This document shows positions 41,973-51,153 of a stretch of 64,000 nt of DNA, in pieces. This DNA is from Labilibaculum sp. K2S (GTDB lineage: Bacteria > Bacteroidota > Bacteroidia > Bacteroidales > Marinifilaceae). Where the stretch lies: the NCBI RefSeq assembly GCF_030372765.1, contig NZ_JAUCMW010000001.1, forward strand, positions 248,001 to 312,000. Direction: 5' to 3'. The notes below the pieces were generated by a model. It was not told where the DNA came from, made no database searches, and saw only the letters and a list, made by a program, of their open reading frames with translations. Made by a program: the position numbers and the translations under genes. Position 1 is the stretch's first letter. Each line of letters opens with the position of its first letter.

Positions 41973-42950
41973 TTACTTTTCGAATGGATATTTTAAACCT
42001 ATTTGTTCTCTTACCTGGTCCATTATTGATAATATTCTTTTACTTTTTAGTAAAGGTATTACAGGACTTTCAATCGCTCCTTTTTTTAGCATTTCATTTA
42101 CAGCAAAAGCCTCATGATTATAGCCAAGTTGCGATTCTTTATTGATAAATTCTAATTTTTCATCAGGACTTATTAAAAATGCTTTTTTAGCCATCCAAAA
42201 TTGAGGGATTTCTATGCGTCCTTTGGTACCATAAATTACGGCCTCGTTTTTAAGTTCGGAGACCAAAGAACTTGAAATTTGTGCCATTCCGCCACTTTTA
42301 TATTTTAATTGGATGCTGTTGTAATCATCAATTCCTGTTTTAGAAAAATGAGCCATTGCCTGTATGTCTTCCATTTTTTCATCAAACACCAATTCAGCCA
42401 TTGCAATACCATATATTCCAATATCCAATAAGGCGCCACCCGCCAAATCCGGATTTGCCAAACGCTTTTTTTCATCCATATTACCAGTATAGCCAAAACT
42501 TACCTGTACTTGTTTAACTTCGCCTATTTTACCTTCCCGAATCCAATTCATGGCCTTGATAATGGCCGGCAGGTAATAGGTCCATAGCGCTTCCATAAAA
42601 AACAGATTCTTTTCTTTGGCCAGATTCTGAAGAATGTCCAATTCCGCGGTATTTACTGTAACAGGTTTTTCGCACAAAACAGATTTTCCATTGTTCAGAC
42701 AAAGCCTGGCATGCTCCAAATGGAAATTGTGAGGCGTAGCAATGTACACAACATCAATATCTGAATTTTTCACCATTTCTACGTAAGAAGAATATGCCTT
42801 CGGAATTTCAAATTCATGAGCAAATTCATTGGATCGGTTTTGCGATCTTGAGGCGACAGCTATAATTGTCCCATTGTTCACAACTTTAAAATCTTCCGCA
42901 AACTTTTTTGCAATTCTGCCTGCACCTAAAATTCCCCACTTAATAGTCAT
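41973..42950 (-). CDS. Gfo/Idh/MocA-family NAD(P)-dependent oxidoreductase
   Basis: 325 aa. The N-terminal Rossmann fold (WGILGAGRIAKKFAEDF) binds NAD(P). Then comes the family signature: DVVYIATPHNFHLEHARLCLNNGKSVLCEKPVTVN (EKP lysine catalytic region), followed by the alpha/beta C-terminal domain with GGALLDIGIYGIAMAELVF (the GG-x-x-x-D-x-G/H motif). The arrangement matches dihydrodiol-dehydrogenase-like members acting on sugars or inositols. Substrate unknown. First gene of a two-gene operon with the hypothetical 155-aa protein. Confidence 0.93.
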   Translation of the reverse strand: MTIKWGILGAGRIAKKFAEDFKVVNNGTIIAVASRSQNRSNEFAHEFEIPKAYSSYVEMVKNSDIDVVYIATPHNFHLEHARLCLNNGKSVLCEKPVTVNTAELDILQNLAKEKNLFFMEALWTYYLPAIIKAMNWIREGKIGEVKQVQVSFGYTGNMDEKKRLANPDLAGGALLDIGIYGIAMAELVFDEKMEDIQAMAHFSKTGIDDYNSIQLKYKSGGMAQISSSLVSELKNEAVIYGTKGRIEIPQFWMAKKAFLISPDEKLEFINKESQLGYNHEAFAVNEMLKKGAIESPVIPLLKSKRILSIMDQVREQIGLKYPFEK

Positions 42951-43312
42951 AAAAATATGTGTTTCCCTGATGTTTTATTCAAAAGAATATAAAAACTAAT
43001 TCTTTTGAAAAATCAGGATTCGGATATAAAATTTCTGATTGTTAAATATAAGCTTTTGTTCCAAAAGGTGAAATGAAAAACAGTATTGTTTAAATGTGTT
43101 TTTATTAATCTTATCAATTGCAAGTCGGAATTGAGCATTACTTTTTTTTTGTCAACCCGTTGAATGTCACCTCTAATTAAATTCGATTACCTCTTTTTGC
43201 TCGTAGTAATTGATTGGGAAGCTTAGAGGAAATGTTTCTAAATAGCTGAAAAAAGTTTATCAAGCCATCCAAAATGTCTATTTTTATGCTTTCAAAATCA
43301 AAACATGAAAAA
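42951..43312. other. Divergent intergenic region, nothing recognised
   Basis: 362 AT-rich bases between divergent oxidoreductase and cysteate synthase genes. No clear promoter box, hairpin or ORF of interest. In-frame start codons at 43274 and 43286 belong to the following gene's frame. Confidence 0.35.
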
Positions 43313-44626
43313 ATGGCTATAAATTTTCGAGCTACTGAATATATTCTTGAGTCTTTGCAGACAGGAAATAAATTTGAAGATGAAGGGTGGACTCTGGATG
43401 CTCCTGCTGAAGTGAAAGCTTGCTTGATAAGAACTAAATATCAAAAAAAGCAACTTGAGCTTAAGGACAGTTCGTTGGGGATATATAAGTTTGCCGATTG
43501 GTTACCAATCCACAGAACATTGGAGGGATCTTCTGCTCCGGCAACTTATAAGAGTGAAGGATTGGCTAAATATTTGGGTTTAGAAAATTTATATATCACA
43601 TTTAGTGGATACTGGCCCGAAAAAGGAGCAAATTTCAGAACCTGTTCTTTTAAAGAAACCGAGGCTTTTTCGGTAAGCGGAAGATTGAGTGACACGGGAC
43701 AAATACTAGTGGTTGCATCTGCGGGAAATACTGCCCGGGCATTTGCAAGAGTCTGTTCCGATAATAACATTCCTTTGTTGCTTTGTGTTCCTGAAGATAA
43801 TATTGATGCTCTTTGGTTCGATGAGCCAATCAAGGAGAATGTTAGATTGATTGCAACAAAATCGGGAAGCGATTATTTTGATGCTATTCATTTATCGAAT
43901 CTTGCCTGCCAGTTAGACGGTTTCGTTACTGAAGGCGGAGCTAAAAATGTGGCTCGAAGAGATGGAATGGGAACTACTGTTCTTTCTGCGGTAACAGAGA
44001 TAGGTAAAATTCCTGATTATTATTTTCAGGCTGTTGGCAGTGGAACAGGTGCAATTGCTGCTTGGGAAGCTAATCTTCGCTTTATTGAAGATGGCCGTTT
44101 TGGTTCCAATAAAATGAAATTGATGGTGTCTCAGAATGCTCCATTCTTACCGATGTATGATGCATGGAAAGCAGATTCGAGAGAAATTTTGCCATTGGAT
44201 GACAATTTGGCGAGAAAACAAGTGGAAGAAATCGTAGCTAAGGTGTTGTCGAATCGAAAACCTCCTTATTCAATTGTTGGAGGGATGTTTGATGCGATGA
44301 AGGATGCCGGTGGTGATGTGTTGAAAGCCACTAACGATGAAGCAATGGAAGCGGCCAAAATATTCGAAGAGACAGAAGGAAATGATATTCATCCTGCTTC
44401 TGCTGTAGCCGTAGCTAGTTTAATTAAATATGTGCAGGAAGGAAATATTAATAAAAAGGCTTGCATCATGTTGAATATTACCGGAGGAGGAGAAGATCGT
44501 TTTAAAAGAGAAAAAGAGGTTTGTTATCTGAAACCATCTCATGTTTTCGAGATTGATCCGGAGCTTGATTCGTTAAAAGAAGTTTTAGAGAAGCTTTTTA
44601 AAATAGAGTCTTCAGAAATAATATAA
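43313..44626 (+). CDS. Cysteate synthase (PLP-dependent, threonine-synthase-like)
   Basis: 437 aa from ATG 43313. Fold-type II PLP enzyme. It matches remembered archaeal cysteate synthase over most of its length: TYKSEGLAKYLGLENLYI, TFSGYWPEKGANFRTCSFKE (PLP-Lys region), VVASAGNTARAFA (phosphate-binding Asn), TEGGAKNVARRDGMG and YFQAVGSGTGAIAAWEA. The reaction is O-phosphoserine plus sulfite to L-cysteate and phosphate. In methanogens it serves coenzyme M; in Bacteroidota cysteate feeds capnine/sulfonolipid synthesis. The archaeal N-terminal zinc-ribbon cysteines (CxxC) are replaced here by ESLQTG. The start was chosen to match the archaeal N-terminus; upstream ATGs add 13 residues. No acyltransferase is adjacent. 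Terminator follows. Confidence 0.88.
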   Translation: MAINFRATEYILESLQTGNKFEDEGWTLDAPAEVKACLIRTKYQKKQLELKDSSLGIYKFADWLPIHRTLEGSSAPATYKSEGLAKYLGLENLYITFSGYWPEKGANFRTCSFKETEAFSVSGRLSDTGQILVVASAGNTARAFARVCSDNNIPLLLCVPEDNIDALWFDEPIKENVRLIATKSGSDYFDAIHLSNLACQLDGFVTEGGAKNVARRDGMGTTVLSAVTEIGKIPDYYFQAVGSGTGAIAAWEANLRFIEDGRFGSNKMKLMVSQNAPFLPMYDAWKADSREILPLDDNLARKQVEEIVAKVLSNRKPPYSIVGGMFDAMKDAGGDVLKATNDEAMEAAKIFEETEGNDIHPASAVAVASLIKYVQEGNINKKACIMLNITGGGEDRFKREKEVCYLKPSHVFEIDPELDSLKEVLEKLFKIESSEII

Positions 44627-44631
44627 TAAGG

Positions 44632-44656
44632 AGCAGGCCTTGAGCCTGCTTTTTTA
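44632..44656 (+). terminator. Terminator after cysteate synthase
   Basis: AGCAGGC (44632-44638), five-base loop, GCCTGCT (44644-44650), T tract. Confidence 0.88.
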
Positions 44657-44738
44657 TTGGATTTGTAATACAATATCATCACTTTCAGTGCTTAAATGTA
44701 ATTGAATTTATTGTTTAGAGAAAGCTTCAGTTTATCAT

Positions 44739-45488
44739 TTATTTAAATGGAGTGATTTCTAAATTTTTGGTGTAGTTGTAGCCCAATTCAAAAATATCCT
44801 GAGCATGATTTCCATTCAGTATTTCATATTCACGTAAGCCGGTTGGCTCTATAAATAAAGAACATTTTTCTTTGTGACGAATAATATTTGAATGGACTCC
44901 TAACTGGAAAGTTCGGGAGGCCACCTGAACCAAATTATCAAATTTTTCAATTTTATGAAGCGGACTCACATTTACTGCAATAATTACATCGCATTTTTGC
45001 AATAAAGGAGAGATAGGCAGGTTATCGAAAAGCCCTCCATCCGAATACAACTTACCATCAATTTCAACAGGAGAGAACAGAACAGGAATACTCGCCGAAG
45101 CTAAAAGATAGGAGGTTAAATCTCCCTCCTTGATGTATTCAATCCTGCCATCGTTTAAGTTAGATACAGCAATGAACATTGGGATTTTTAGATTTTCAAT
45201 TTTCTTGATTTTAATATGCTTTTGAATATCCTTTTTTAATCCATCCAAACTGAATAAGCCATATTTTGGATACTGTAATTTGGAATAAGCCATCAAAGTC
45301 TTATTTTTAAGAATTGATAATGTTTTTTCATGAGAATGGCCTGAAGCGATAAATGCTCCAACTAAGGCTCCTGCACTTACTCCGGAAATAATGTCAGGGC
45401 GAATCCCTTTCTCATCAAGTGCTTTTAATACACCCAAATGTGCAAAGCCCCGAGCACCGCCACCACCTAATGCTATTCCTATTCTCAT
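44739..45488 (-). CDS. Patatin-like phospholipase (RssA type)
   Basis: 249 aa. Seen: oxyanion loop LGGGGARGFAHLGVLKAL, nucleophile elbow GVSAGAL with the catalytic Ser, SIPVLFSPVEIDGKLYSDGG with the catalytic Asp in SDGG, and DNLPISPLL. This is the full Ser-Asp dyad of bacterial patatins and the short RssA-like form without membrane or POTRA domains, so it is presumably a cytosolic lipid acyl hydrolase. It lies 3 bases downstream of the VOC gene on the same strand, so both are co-transcribed. Substrate not visible. Confidence 0.93.
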   Translation of the reverse strand: MRIGIALGGGGARGFAHLGVLKALDEKGIRPDIISGVSAGALVGAFIASGHSHEKTLSILKNKTLMAYSKLQYPKYGLFSLDGLKKDIQKHIKIKKIENLKIPMFIAVSNLNDGRIEYIKEGDLTSYLLASASIPVLFSPVEIDGKLYSDGGLFDNLPISPLLQKCDVIIAVNVSPLHKIEKFDNLVQVASRTFQLGVHSNIIRHKEKCSLFIEPTGLREYEILNGNHAQDIFELGYNYTKNLEITPFK

Positions 45489-45491
45489 TAA

Positions 45492-45866
45492 TTACTGGGC
45501 TTTAAATTCCGGATTGTATATGATACCAATAACATTTCCCCATGGATCTTTTACACTTGCTACCCAAAGTTCTCCTCCTACATTTGTAGGCTGTTCATGA
45601 ACTACAGCACCGATTTCCAGTAAATGTGAAAATGTTTTTTTTATATCATCAACTCCCCAGTATGATAAAACATTATCTGTTTTTGAAGCGTTTGAATCTG
45701 TCTCAGGCAAAAGACCTAATTCGTAGCCGCCGATATTAAATCCAACGTAAAAATCTTCATCAAAATAGGGGGAAGTTTCAAAAGCTTTGGAGTACCAATT
45801 TTTAGCTTTTGTAAGTTCATTAGTCTTATATATGGTGGTTCGTAAACCTAAAAATTGTTTTCTCAT
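45492..45866 (-). CDS. VOC/glyoxalase-superfamily protein
   Basis: 124 aa from ATG 45866; a TTG 18 bases earlier is less likely. Two beta-alpha-beta-beta-beta modules: FLGLRTTIYKTNELTKAKNWYSKAF and YWGVDDIKKTFSHLLEIGAVVHEQP, ending VKDPWGNVIGIIYNPEF (D-P-x-G-N is the VOC C-terminal signature). The His/Glu metal ligands of true glyoxalase I are not all evident, so it may be a binding or resistance-type member. Precedes the patatin gene by 3 bases. Confidence 0.85.
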   Translation of the reverse strand: MRKQFLGLRTTIYKTNELTKAKNWYSKAFETSPYFDEDFYVGFNIGGYELGLLPETDSNASKTDNVLSYWGVDDIKKTFSHLLEIGAVVHEQPTNVGGELWVASVKDPWGNVIGIIYNPEFKAQ

Positions 45867-45984
45867 ATCAATTGATTGTGCCAAAATATAGTGTGTTAAG
45901 AATATAGTGTTTCAGAACTGAATTTATCAATCCATAAATTACTCATTTGATTCTGATTTATCTATTTTAATTTCGTCTTTTTAA

Positions 45985-46021
45985 TCAAAAAAGCGAGCTT
46001 ATCAATTTAGATAAGCTCGCT
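45985..46021 (-). terminator. Terminator of the acetyl-CoA synthetase gene
   Basis: AGCGAGCTTATC (45992-46003) and GATAAGCTCGCT (46010-46021), perfect 12-bp stem with 6-base loop. The A run on its left is the T tract on the minus strand. Confidence 0.9.
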
Positions 46022-46030
46022 GCATGTTAC

Positions 46031-47941
46031 TTAATTTACATTTTCTATGGCTCCCGTTATTATTTCATCAACAACCGAGGTATCGAGAAGAGTAGAAATA
46101 TCTCCAAAATTAGAATAGTCTCCTTCAGCAATTTTTCGAAGGATACGTCGCATGATCTTGCCCGACCGGGTTTTAGGTAAGCTCCTCACAAGTTGTATTC
46201 GATCCGGTTTTGCAATTGGACCAATAATTTTGGTAACACCTTTTCGGATACTGGTTTTGATTCCTTCTTCGCCACCGGTTGACAGCTCTCCACAAACAAC
46301 AAAAGCATAGATGCCTTGCCCTTTAATATCGTGAGGGAAACCAACTACAGCCGATTCGTTTACCAATGGATGTTCATTTATTGCATTTTCTACTTCGGCA
46401 GTACCCATTCTGTGTCCCGACACATTAATAACATCATCCACGCGCCCTAATATTCTATAGTAGCCATCTTCATCGCGTTTAACACCATCTCCTGTGAAAT
46501 AAAGATTTTCGTAGGTGCTGAAATAGGTTTTTTTAAATCGTTCATGATCGCCCCAAATTGTTCTAAGCATTCCGGGCCAAGGATATTTGATGCACAAATT
46601 TCCTTCCACGCTCTTTCCAGATAATTCTTTTCCTTCGGCATCAACAATTATGGGTTGAATGCCCGGCAGAGGTAAAGTTGCAAAGGAAGGTTTTGTTGGT
46701 ATGATTCCTGCAATAGGGCTAATTGCAATTCCACCTGTTTCAGTCTGCCACCAAGTATCAACAATGGGACATCGGTTTTTCCCAATATGATCGTGATACC
46801 AGTGCCAGGCTTCTTCGTTAATTGGTTCTCCAACTGTTCCAAGCACTTTTAAAGACGAGAGGTCTTTGTTTTCAACATATTCCTGACCCTTCGACATCAA
46901 CGATCGAATGGCTGTAGGTGCGGTGTAAAATTGTGTAACATCATATTTATTTACGATGTCCCAATATCTACCTGCATCAGGATAAGTTGGTATTCCTTCG
47001 AACATCATTGTGGTAGCACCATTTAACAAAGGACCGTAAACAATGTAAGAGTGTCCTGTAATCCAACCAATATCAGCAGAACAAAAATAGATATCGCCAT
47101 CGCTGTATTGGAAAACATTTTTAAACGTATAAGCTGTGTAAACCATATACCCACCGCAAGTGTGAACAATTCCTTTTGGTTTATCAGTCGACCCCGATGT
47201 GTATAGAATGAATAAGGGATCCTCTGCATCCATCGTTTCAGCCTCATTTTCGTTTTCGGCATTCGCCATACATTCATGCCACCACAAATCTATCTTATTA
47301 TTGAAAGAGATTTCTGAATTAGTTCGTTGAACCACTATCACTTTTTTTACCGTTGGACAAGTTTTTACTGCTTCATCCACAATTTCTTTAATAGGGATAA
47401 TTTTACTGCCCCGATAACCACCATCCGAAGTTATAACCATCTTTGCTTTTGCATCAATTATTCTGTCAGCGAGAGAATTTGCAGAGAATCCGGCAAATAC
47501 GATGGAATGGATAGCACCAATTCTGGCGCATGCCAACATGGCAATTGCTAATTCAGGAATCATAGGCATATAAAAGGCAATGCGATCGCCCTTTTTAATT
47601 CCGTGTTGAAGAAGAACATTGGAAAATTTCTTTACCTCTGTAAACAGCTCATTATAGGTTAGAACCCTATTTTCGTCATTTGGTTCATTAGGTTCCCAAA
47701 TTATTGCCGGTTGACTTCCCCGGGTGAAAAGATGCCGCTCAAAAATATTTTCAGTAATATTCATTTTTCCATTAACGAACCAATTAATTTTTGGCTCAGA
47801 AAAATTCCAGTCCAATATTTTATTCCATTTTTTCTTCCAAAAAAAACTCTCTGCAATTCGACTCCAGAATTCTTCCGGTTTAGCTACACTCTTCTGATAT
47901 TCATGGATGTATCCGCCCAGGGTACTAATCTTATCTATCAT
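46031..47941 (-). CDS. acs: Acetyl-CoA synthetase (AMP-forming)
   Basis: 636 aa from ATG 47941. An ATG at 48004 would add 21 residues without family support, but is not excluded. Seen: ACS N-terminal domain (YIHEYQKSVAKPEEFWSRIAESFFWKKKWNKILDWNF), P-loop LFILYTSGSTDKPKGIVHT, TADIGWITGHSYIVYGPLLNGAT-type stretch, the acetate-pocket Trp in DTWWQTETGG, FTGDGVKRDEDGYYRILGRVDDVINVSGHRMGTAEVE, and the acetylatable Lys in LPKTRSGKIMRR. It converts acetate, ATP and CoA to acetyl-CoA. Together with the SatP-like permease 7 kb away it suggests acetate scavenging. A strong terminator follows. Confidence 0.97.
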   Translation of the reverse strand: MIDKISTLGGYIHEYQKSVAKPEEFWSRIAESFFWKKKWNKILDWNFSEPKINWFVNGKMNITENIFERHLFTRGSQPAIIWEPNEPNDENRVLTYNELFTEVKKFSNVLLQHGIKKGDRIAFYMPMIPELAIAMLACARIGAIHSIVFAGFSANSLADRIIDAKAKMVITSDGGYRGSKIIPIKEIVDEAVKTCPTVKKVIVVQRTNSEISFNNKIDLWWHECMANAENENEAETMDAEDPLFILYTSGSTDKPKGIVHTCGGYMVYTAYTFKNVFQYSDGDIYFCSADIGWITGHSYIVYGPLLNGATTMMFEGIPTYPDAGRYWDIVNKYDVTQFYTAPTAIRSLMSKGQEYVENKDLSSLKVLGTVGEPINEEAWHWYHDHIGKNRCPIVDTWWQTETGGIAISPIAGIIPTKPSFATLPLPGIQPIIVDAEGKELSGKSVEGNLCIKYPWPGMLRTIWGDHERFKKTYFSTYENLYFTGDGVKRDEDGYYRILGRVDDVINVSGHRMGTAEVENAINEHPLVNESAVVGFPHDIKGQGIYAFVVCGELSTGGEEGIKTSIRKGVTKIIGPIAKPDRIQLVRSLPKTRSGKIMRRILRKIAEGDYSNFGDISTLLDTSVVDEIITGAIENVN

Positions 47942-48163
47942 GTGCTGTAAAATTTGGTTAAAGCTTAAATCTACATATCTCAATATATGAAATTCTGCAT
48001 TCATTGCCCAATAATTTTGTTTTGAAATTTCTCAATTAAAAAAACAGACAAAGGAAAAAGGGAAGTAGTCTTGATTAGAATGATATTTTATTATATTACC
48101 ATCTATATTTAACATGACTCTTAACTTAGAAGAGTTTTTAATTTGCAATATAAGAAGTTGATA

Positions 48164-48412
48164 ATGAATAAGAAAACAGTTGTGGTTGTTGTCCTGTCAG
48201 TAATTCTATTTCTCTCGGTTAGTAGTGTTTTGGTTATTAATGGCTTCCCTGATCTAACTTATGATTGGACTGTAGAATCAAAGTCGATACTTAAACAATA
48301 CATTAAGTTGTTGGGCTTTATAAGTGTAATGGGGCTGGTTTATACGTTGGTTGAAGGATTGAAAAAGGCTCAACCCGAAGATCAAGATGCAGAGAATGAA
48401 ATTATGCAATGA
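48164..48412 (+). CDS. Small two-helix membrane protein
   Basis: 82 aa from ATG 48164 (a TTG 21 bases earlier is rejected). Two membrane helices (about 5-25 and 47-66) are separated by a short polar loop (NGFPDLTYDWTVESKS). The C-terminus is charged (KKAQPEDQDAENEIMQ). No family recognised. Divergent from acs. Short but with a well-formed signal-anchor and A-rich leader, so I accept it at moderate confidence. Confidence 0.6.
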   Translation: MNKKTVVVVVLSVILFLSVSSVLVINGFPDLTYDWTVESKSILKQYIKLLGFISVMGLVYTLVEGLKKAQPEDQDAENEIMQ

Positions 48413-48602
48413 TTTTTGTGACTGTCATGGAACGGGCAGGAATCGTGAACTGGTTGAATTTGTTGGAGTTTTGGAAGATTACGCAAAAAAAATAAGTTCT
48501 TATGTGATTTTTTTTTTCTGAAGTGGATATTTCTTTGAAAAAATGGTTTTATTTGCAAATTAAGGCAGTTAATAACAACAAAAATATTTTATGATTACGT
48601 AA

Positions 48603-50009
48603 ATGAAAAACACCTATTTTGATTTGATTGAGCAGAGCTATTATTTCCCACAGGAAGGCTTTGACTTACGTGATGATTACCTTACTTTTCAGGGGATCTC
48701 TATGAAATACCTTATAGAAAAGCATGGTACTCCGTTTAGATTCTTTTACCTTCCCCGAATAGGAGATCAAATAAAAAAAGCCCGGAATCTTTTTAACAAG
48801 GCAATCAAGAAAAATAATTACGCAGGTTCTTATGAGTATTGTTATTGTACAAAGTGCAATCACTTTGCACATGTAATTGGCGAAGCATTAAAACACAATG
48901 TTAATCTTGAGACTTCTTCAGCTTTTGATATTGATTTGATTTTGAATCTTTACAGAGATAAAAAAATTGATTTCAACAGAATTATTATTCATAATGGTTA
49001 CAAAACGGATGAATATTTGAAAAAAATCCTGGATATGCAGGAGGTTGGATTCAAGAATAGCATCATCATTTTTGATAGTGTACAGGAATTAGATCGTCTG
49101 GAAATACTGGCAAAGGATCGGGTAGTGAAAATTGGTTTGCGAATGGCTATTAATGAGGAATCTCAATCTGCCTATTACACTTCAAGAATGGGTATTCGCA
49201 GTAATGAAATCATTAATTTTTATCACGATAGAATCAAGAATAATCCTAAGTTTGAGCTTAAAATGCTTCACTTTTTTGTAGATTCAGGAATTAAGGATAG
49301 TTTGTATTATTGGGGTGAATTTCAAAAGGCATTAAAGGTTTATTCCGAATTAAAAAAGGATAGTGAAACTCTTGATTCATTTAATTTAGGTGGTGGTTTT
49401 CCAATACGTAATCATCTGGGATTTGAATACCAATATGAATATATGATTAACGAAATTATTTCCAACATTAAGGATGCCTGCATGAAGGATGAAATTCCAG
49501 AGCCTAACATCTATACTGAATTTGGTAAATATACAGTTGGAGAAAGTGGCGCAATCATATTTAAAGTGCTGGAACAGAAACAACAAAATGATACAGAGTC
49601 ATGGTATTTGATTGATAATAGTTTAATGAATACCATTCCTGATGCATGGTCTATTCATGAGAAATTTATTTTGTTACCAATAAATAAATGGAAAAATGAA
49701 TACAAACGTGTAAATATTGGCGGAATTAGCTGTGATCACTCGGATTATTACAATTCTGAAGATTTAAATCAGGAGGTTTTGCTCCCGAGTTATTCCAATG
49801 ATGAAAAGGAACCATTGTATATTGGTTTTTTCCATACCGGAGCTTATCAGGATGCAATTAGTGGATATGGAGGCATTAAGCATTGTTTGATCCCATCTCC
49901 AAAACATGTAATAATTGACAGAGATGAAAAAGGCAATTTTTTCGATTACGTTTACCGAAACGAACAATCTGCCGATGAGATGTTTAAACTTTTAGGATAC
50001 AAAAAGTAA
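48603..50009 (+). CDS. Arginine decarboxylase, Bacteroidota fold-III type
   Basis: 468 aa. PLP enzyme of the alanine-racemase/ornithine-decarboxylase fold, converting arginine to agmatine for polyamine synthesis. It matches remembered flavobacterial arginine decarboxylases nearly end to end: IEQSYYFPQEGF, YCYCTKCNHFAHVI (the first lysine, in YCTK, binds PLP), LETSSAFDIDLI, KMLHFFVDSGI, LGGGFPIRN (phosphate-binding Gly loop), YTEFGKYTVGESG, GGISCDHSDYY (substrate Cys/Asp) and GFFHTGAYQDAISGYGG. It is shorter than E. coli SpeA and lacks its insertions. Followed after 117 bases by a deoxyhypusine-synthase-like gene, a pairing seen in other Bacteroidota. Confidence 0.9.
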   Translation: MKNTYFDLIEQSYYFPQEGFDLRDDYLTFQGISMKYLIEKHGTPFRFFYLPRIGDQIKKARNLFNKAIKKNNYAGSYEYCYCTKCNHFAHVIGEALKHNVNLETSSAFDIDLILNLYRDKKIDFNRIIIHNGYKTDEYLKKILDMQEVGFKNSIIIFDSVQELDRLEILAKDRVVKIGLRMAINEESQSAYYTSRMGIRSNEIINFYHDRIKNNPKFELKMLHFFVDSGIKDSLYYWGEFQKALKVYSELKKDSETLDSFNLGGGFPIRNHLGFEYQYEYMINEIISNIKDACMKDEIPEPNIYTEFGKYTVGESGAIIFKVLEQKQQNDTESWYLIDNSLMNTIPDAWSIHEKFILLPINKWKNEYKRVNIGGISCDHSDYYNSEDLNQEVLLPSYSNDEKEPLYIGFFHTGAYQDAISGYGGIKHCLIPSPKHVIIDRDEKGNFFDYVYRNEQSADEMFKLLGYKK

Positions 50010-50034
50010 AGAAGTAATTGTTTTACAAATAAAA

Positions 50035-50070
50035 TTGCAGAATTGGCACTGCAAGAGAGACGAAAATCTC
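50035..50070 (+). other. Two small stem-loops in the leader of the DHS-like gene
   Basis: TTGCAG (50035-50040) with CTGCAA (50049-50054), then GAGA (50057-50060) with TCTC (50067-50070), in the 117-base spacer between two polyamine genes. Neither is followed by a T tract. Confidence 0.35.
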
Positions 50071-50126
50071 AAATTTTTAATTGCCAGATAATATTATTAA
50101 AATGCTTTGCTATAAATTATAAAATC

Positions 50127-51104
50127 ATGCAAACTAAAGGACCCGTTACTAAATTTATATTAGAACATTACAGACATTTTAACTCAGCTGCCTTGGTAGA
50201 TGCTGCCGTTGCTTACGAAAAGCATTTAGCGGAAGGGAAGAAGATGATGATTACCCTTGGAGGTGCTATGAGTACTGCTGAGTTAGGTCGATCTTTGGCA
50301 GAAATGATTCGTCAGGATAAAGTTCATATTATCACTTGTACCGGAGCAAATCTTGAGGAAGATATCATGAATTTGGTTGCTCATTCTCATTACGAAAGAG
50401 TACCTCATTACAGAGACTTAACGCCACATGACGAATGGGCTTTGTTGGAGAAAGGTTTAAATAGAGTAACAGATACATGTATTCCGGAAGAGGAAGCTTT
50501 TAGAAGATTACAGAAACACGTTTATAATATTTGGAAAGACGCTGAAGATAAGGGTGAGAGATATTTTCCACACGAGTTTATGTATAAATTATTACTTTCA
50601 GGAGTATTGGAACAATATTATGAAATTGATCCTAAAAACAGCTGGATGTTGGAAGCGGCAAAGAAAAATCTTCCGATTGTAGTTCCTGGCTGGGAAGATT
50701 CAACCATGGGAAATATTTTTGCATCCTACTGCTTAAAAGGAGAATTGAAGGCGTCGACTATGAAATCAGGAATTGAATACATGACTTGGTTGGCTGATTA
50801 TTATACCAATACTGCAGGAGACCAAGGCATCGGATTTTTCCAGATTGGTGGTGGTATATCAGGAGATTTCCCAATATGTGTAGTTCCTATGTTGTATCAG
50901 GATATGGAAAGAACAAACACTCCTTTTTGGAGTTATTTCTGCCAAATTTCTGATTCCACAACAAGTTACGGATCGTATTCGGGCGCTGTTCCGAACGAGA
51001 AAATTACTTGGGGTAAGTTAGGTATTGAAACCCCTAAATTCATTATTGAATCAGATGCTACAATTGTGGCTCCCTTGATTTTCGCATATCTATTAGGTTG
51101 GTAA
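50127..51104 (+). CDS. Deoxyhypusine-synthase-like protein (polyamine enzyme)
   Basis: 325 aa from ATG 50127; a TTG-started extension is rejected. Deoxyhypusine-synthase fold: MITLGGAMSTAELGRSLAEMIR (NAD-binding opening), ITCTGANLEEDIM, NLPIVVPGWEDSTMGNIFA (active-site Trp-Glu-Asp region), GIGFFQIGGGISGDFPICVVPML, and SYSGAVPNEKITWGKLG, where the catalytic Lys lies in EKITWGK. True DHS modifies eIF5A, which bacteria lack. Bacterial homologs are reported or proposed to make homospermidine-like polyamines using spermidine or putrescine. The adjacent arginine decarboxylase supports a polyamine role. Product not known. Confidence 0.9.
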   Translation: MQTKGPVTKFILEHYRHFNSAALVDAAVAYEKHLAEGKKMMITLGGAMSTAELGRSLAEMIRQDKVHIITCTGANLEEDIMNLVAHSHYERVPHYRDLTPHDEWALLEKGLNRVTDTCIPEEEAFRRLQKHVYNIWKDAEDKGERYFPHEFMYKLLLSGVLEQYYEIDPKNSWMLEAAKKNLPIVVPGWEDSTMGNIFASYCLKGELKASTMKSGIEYMTWLADYYTNTAGDQGIGFFQIGGGISGDFPICVVPMLYQDMERTNTPFWSYFCQISDSTTSYGSYSGAVPNEKITWGKLGIETPKFIIESDATIVAPLIFAYLLGW

Positions 51105-51153
51105 TTAATAAGAAACCAAATATATTTCCATTTTTCGATAAACAAATTATTGT

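Noticed and set aside
46447-47277. Chain of small minus-strand ORFs within acs
   Set aside because: Alternative frames of the acs coding sequence; the main frame is intact.
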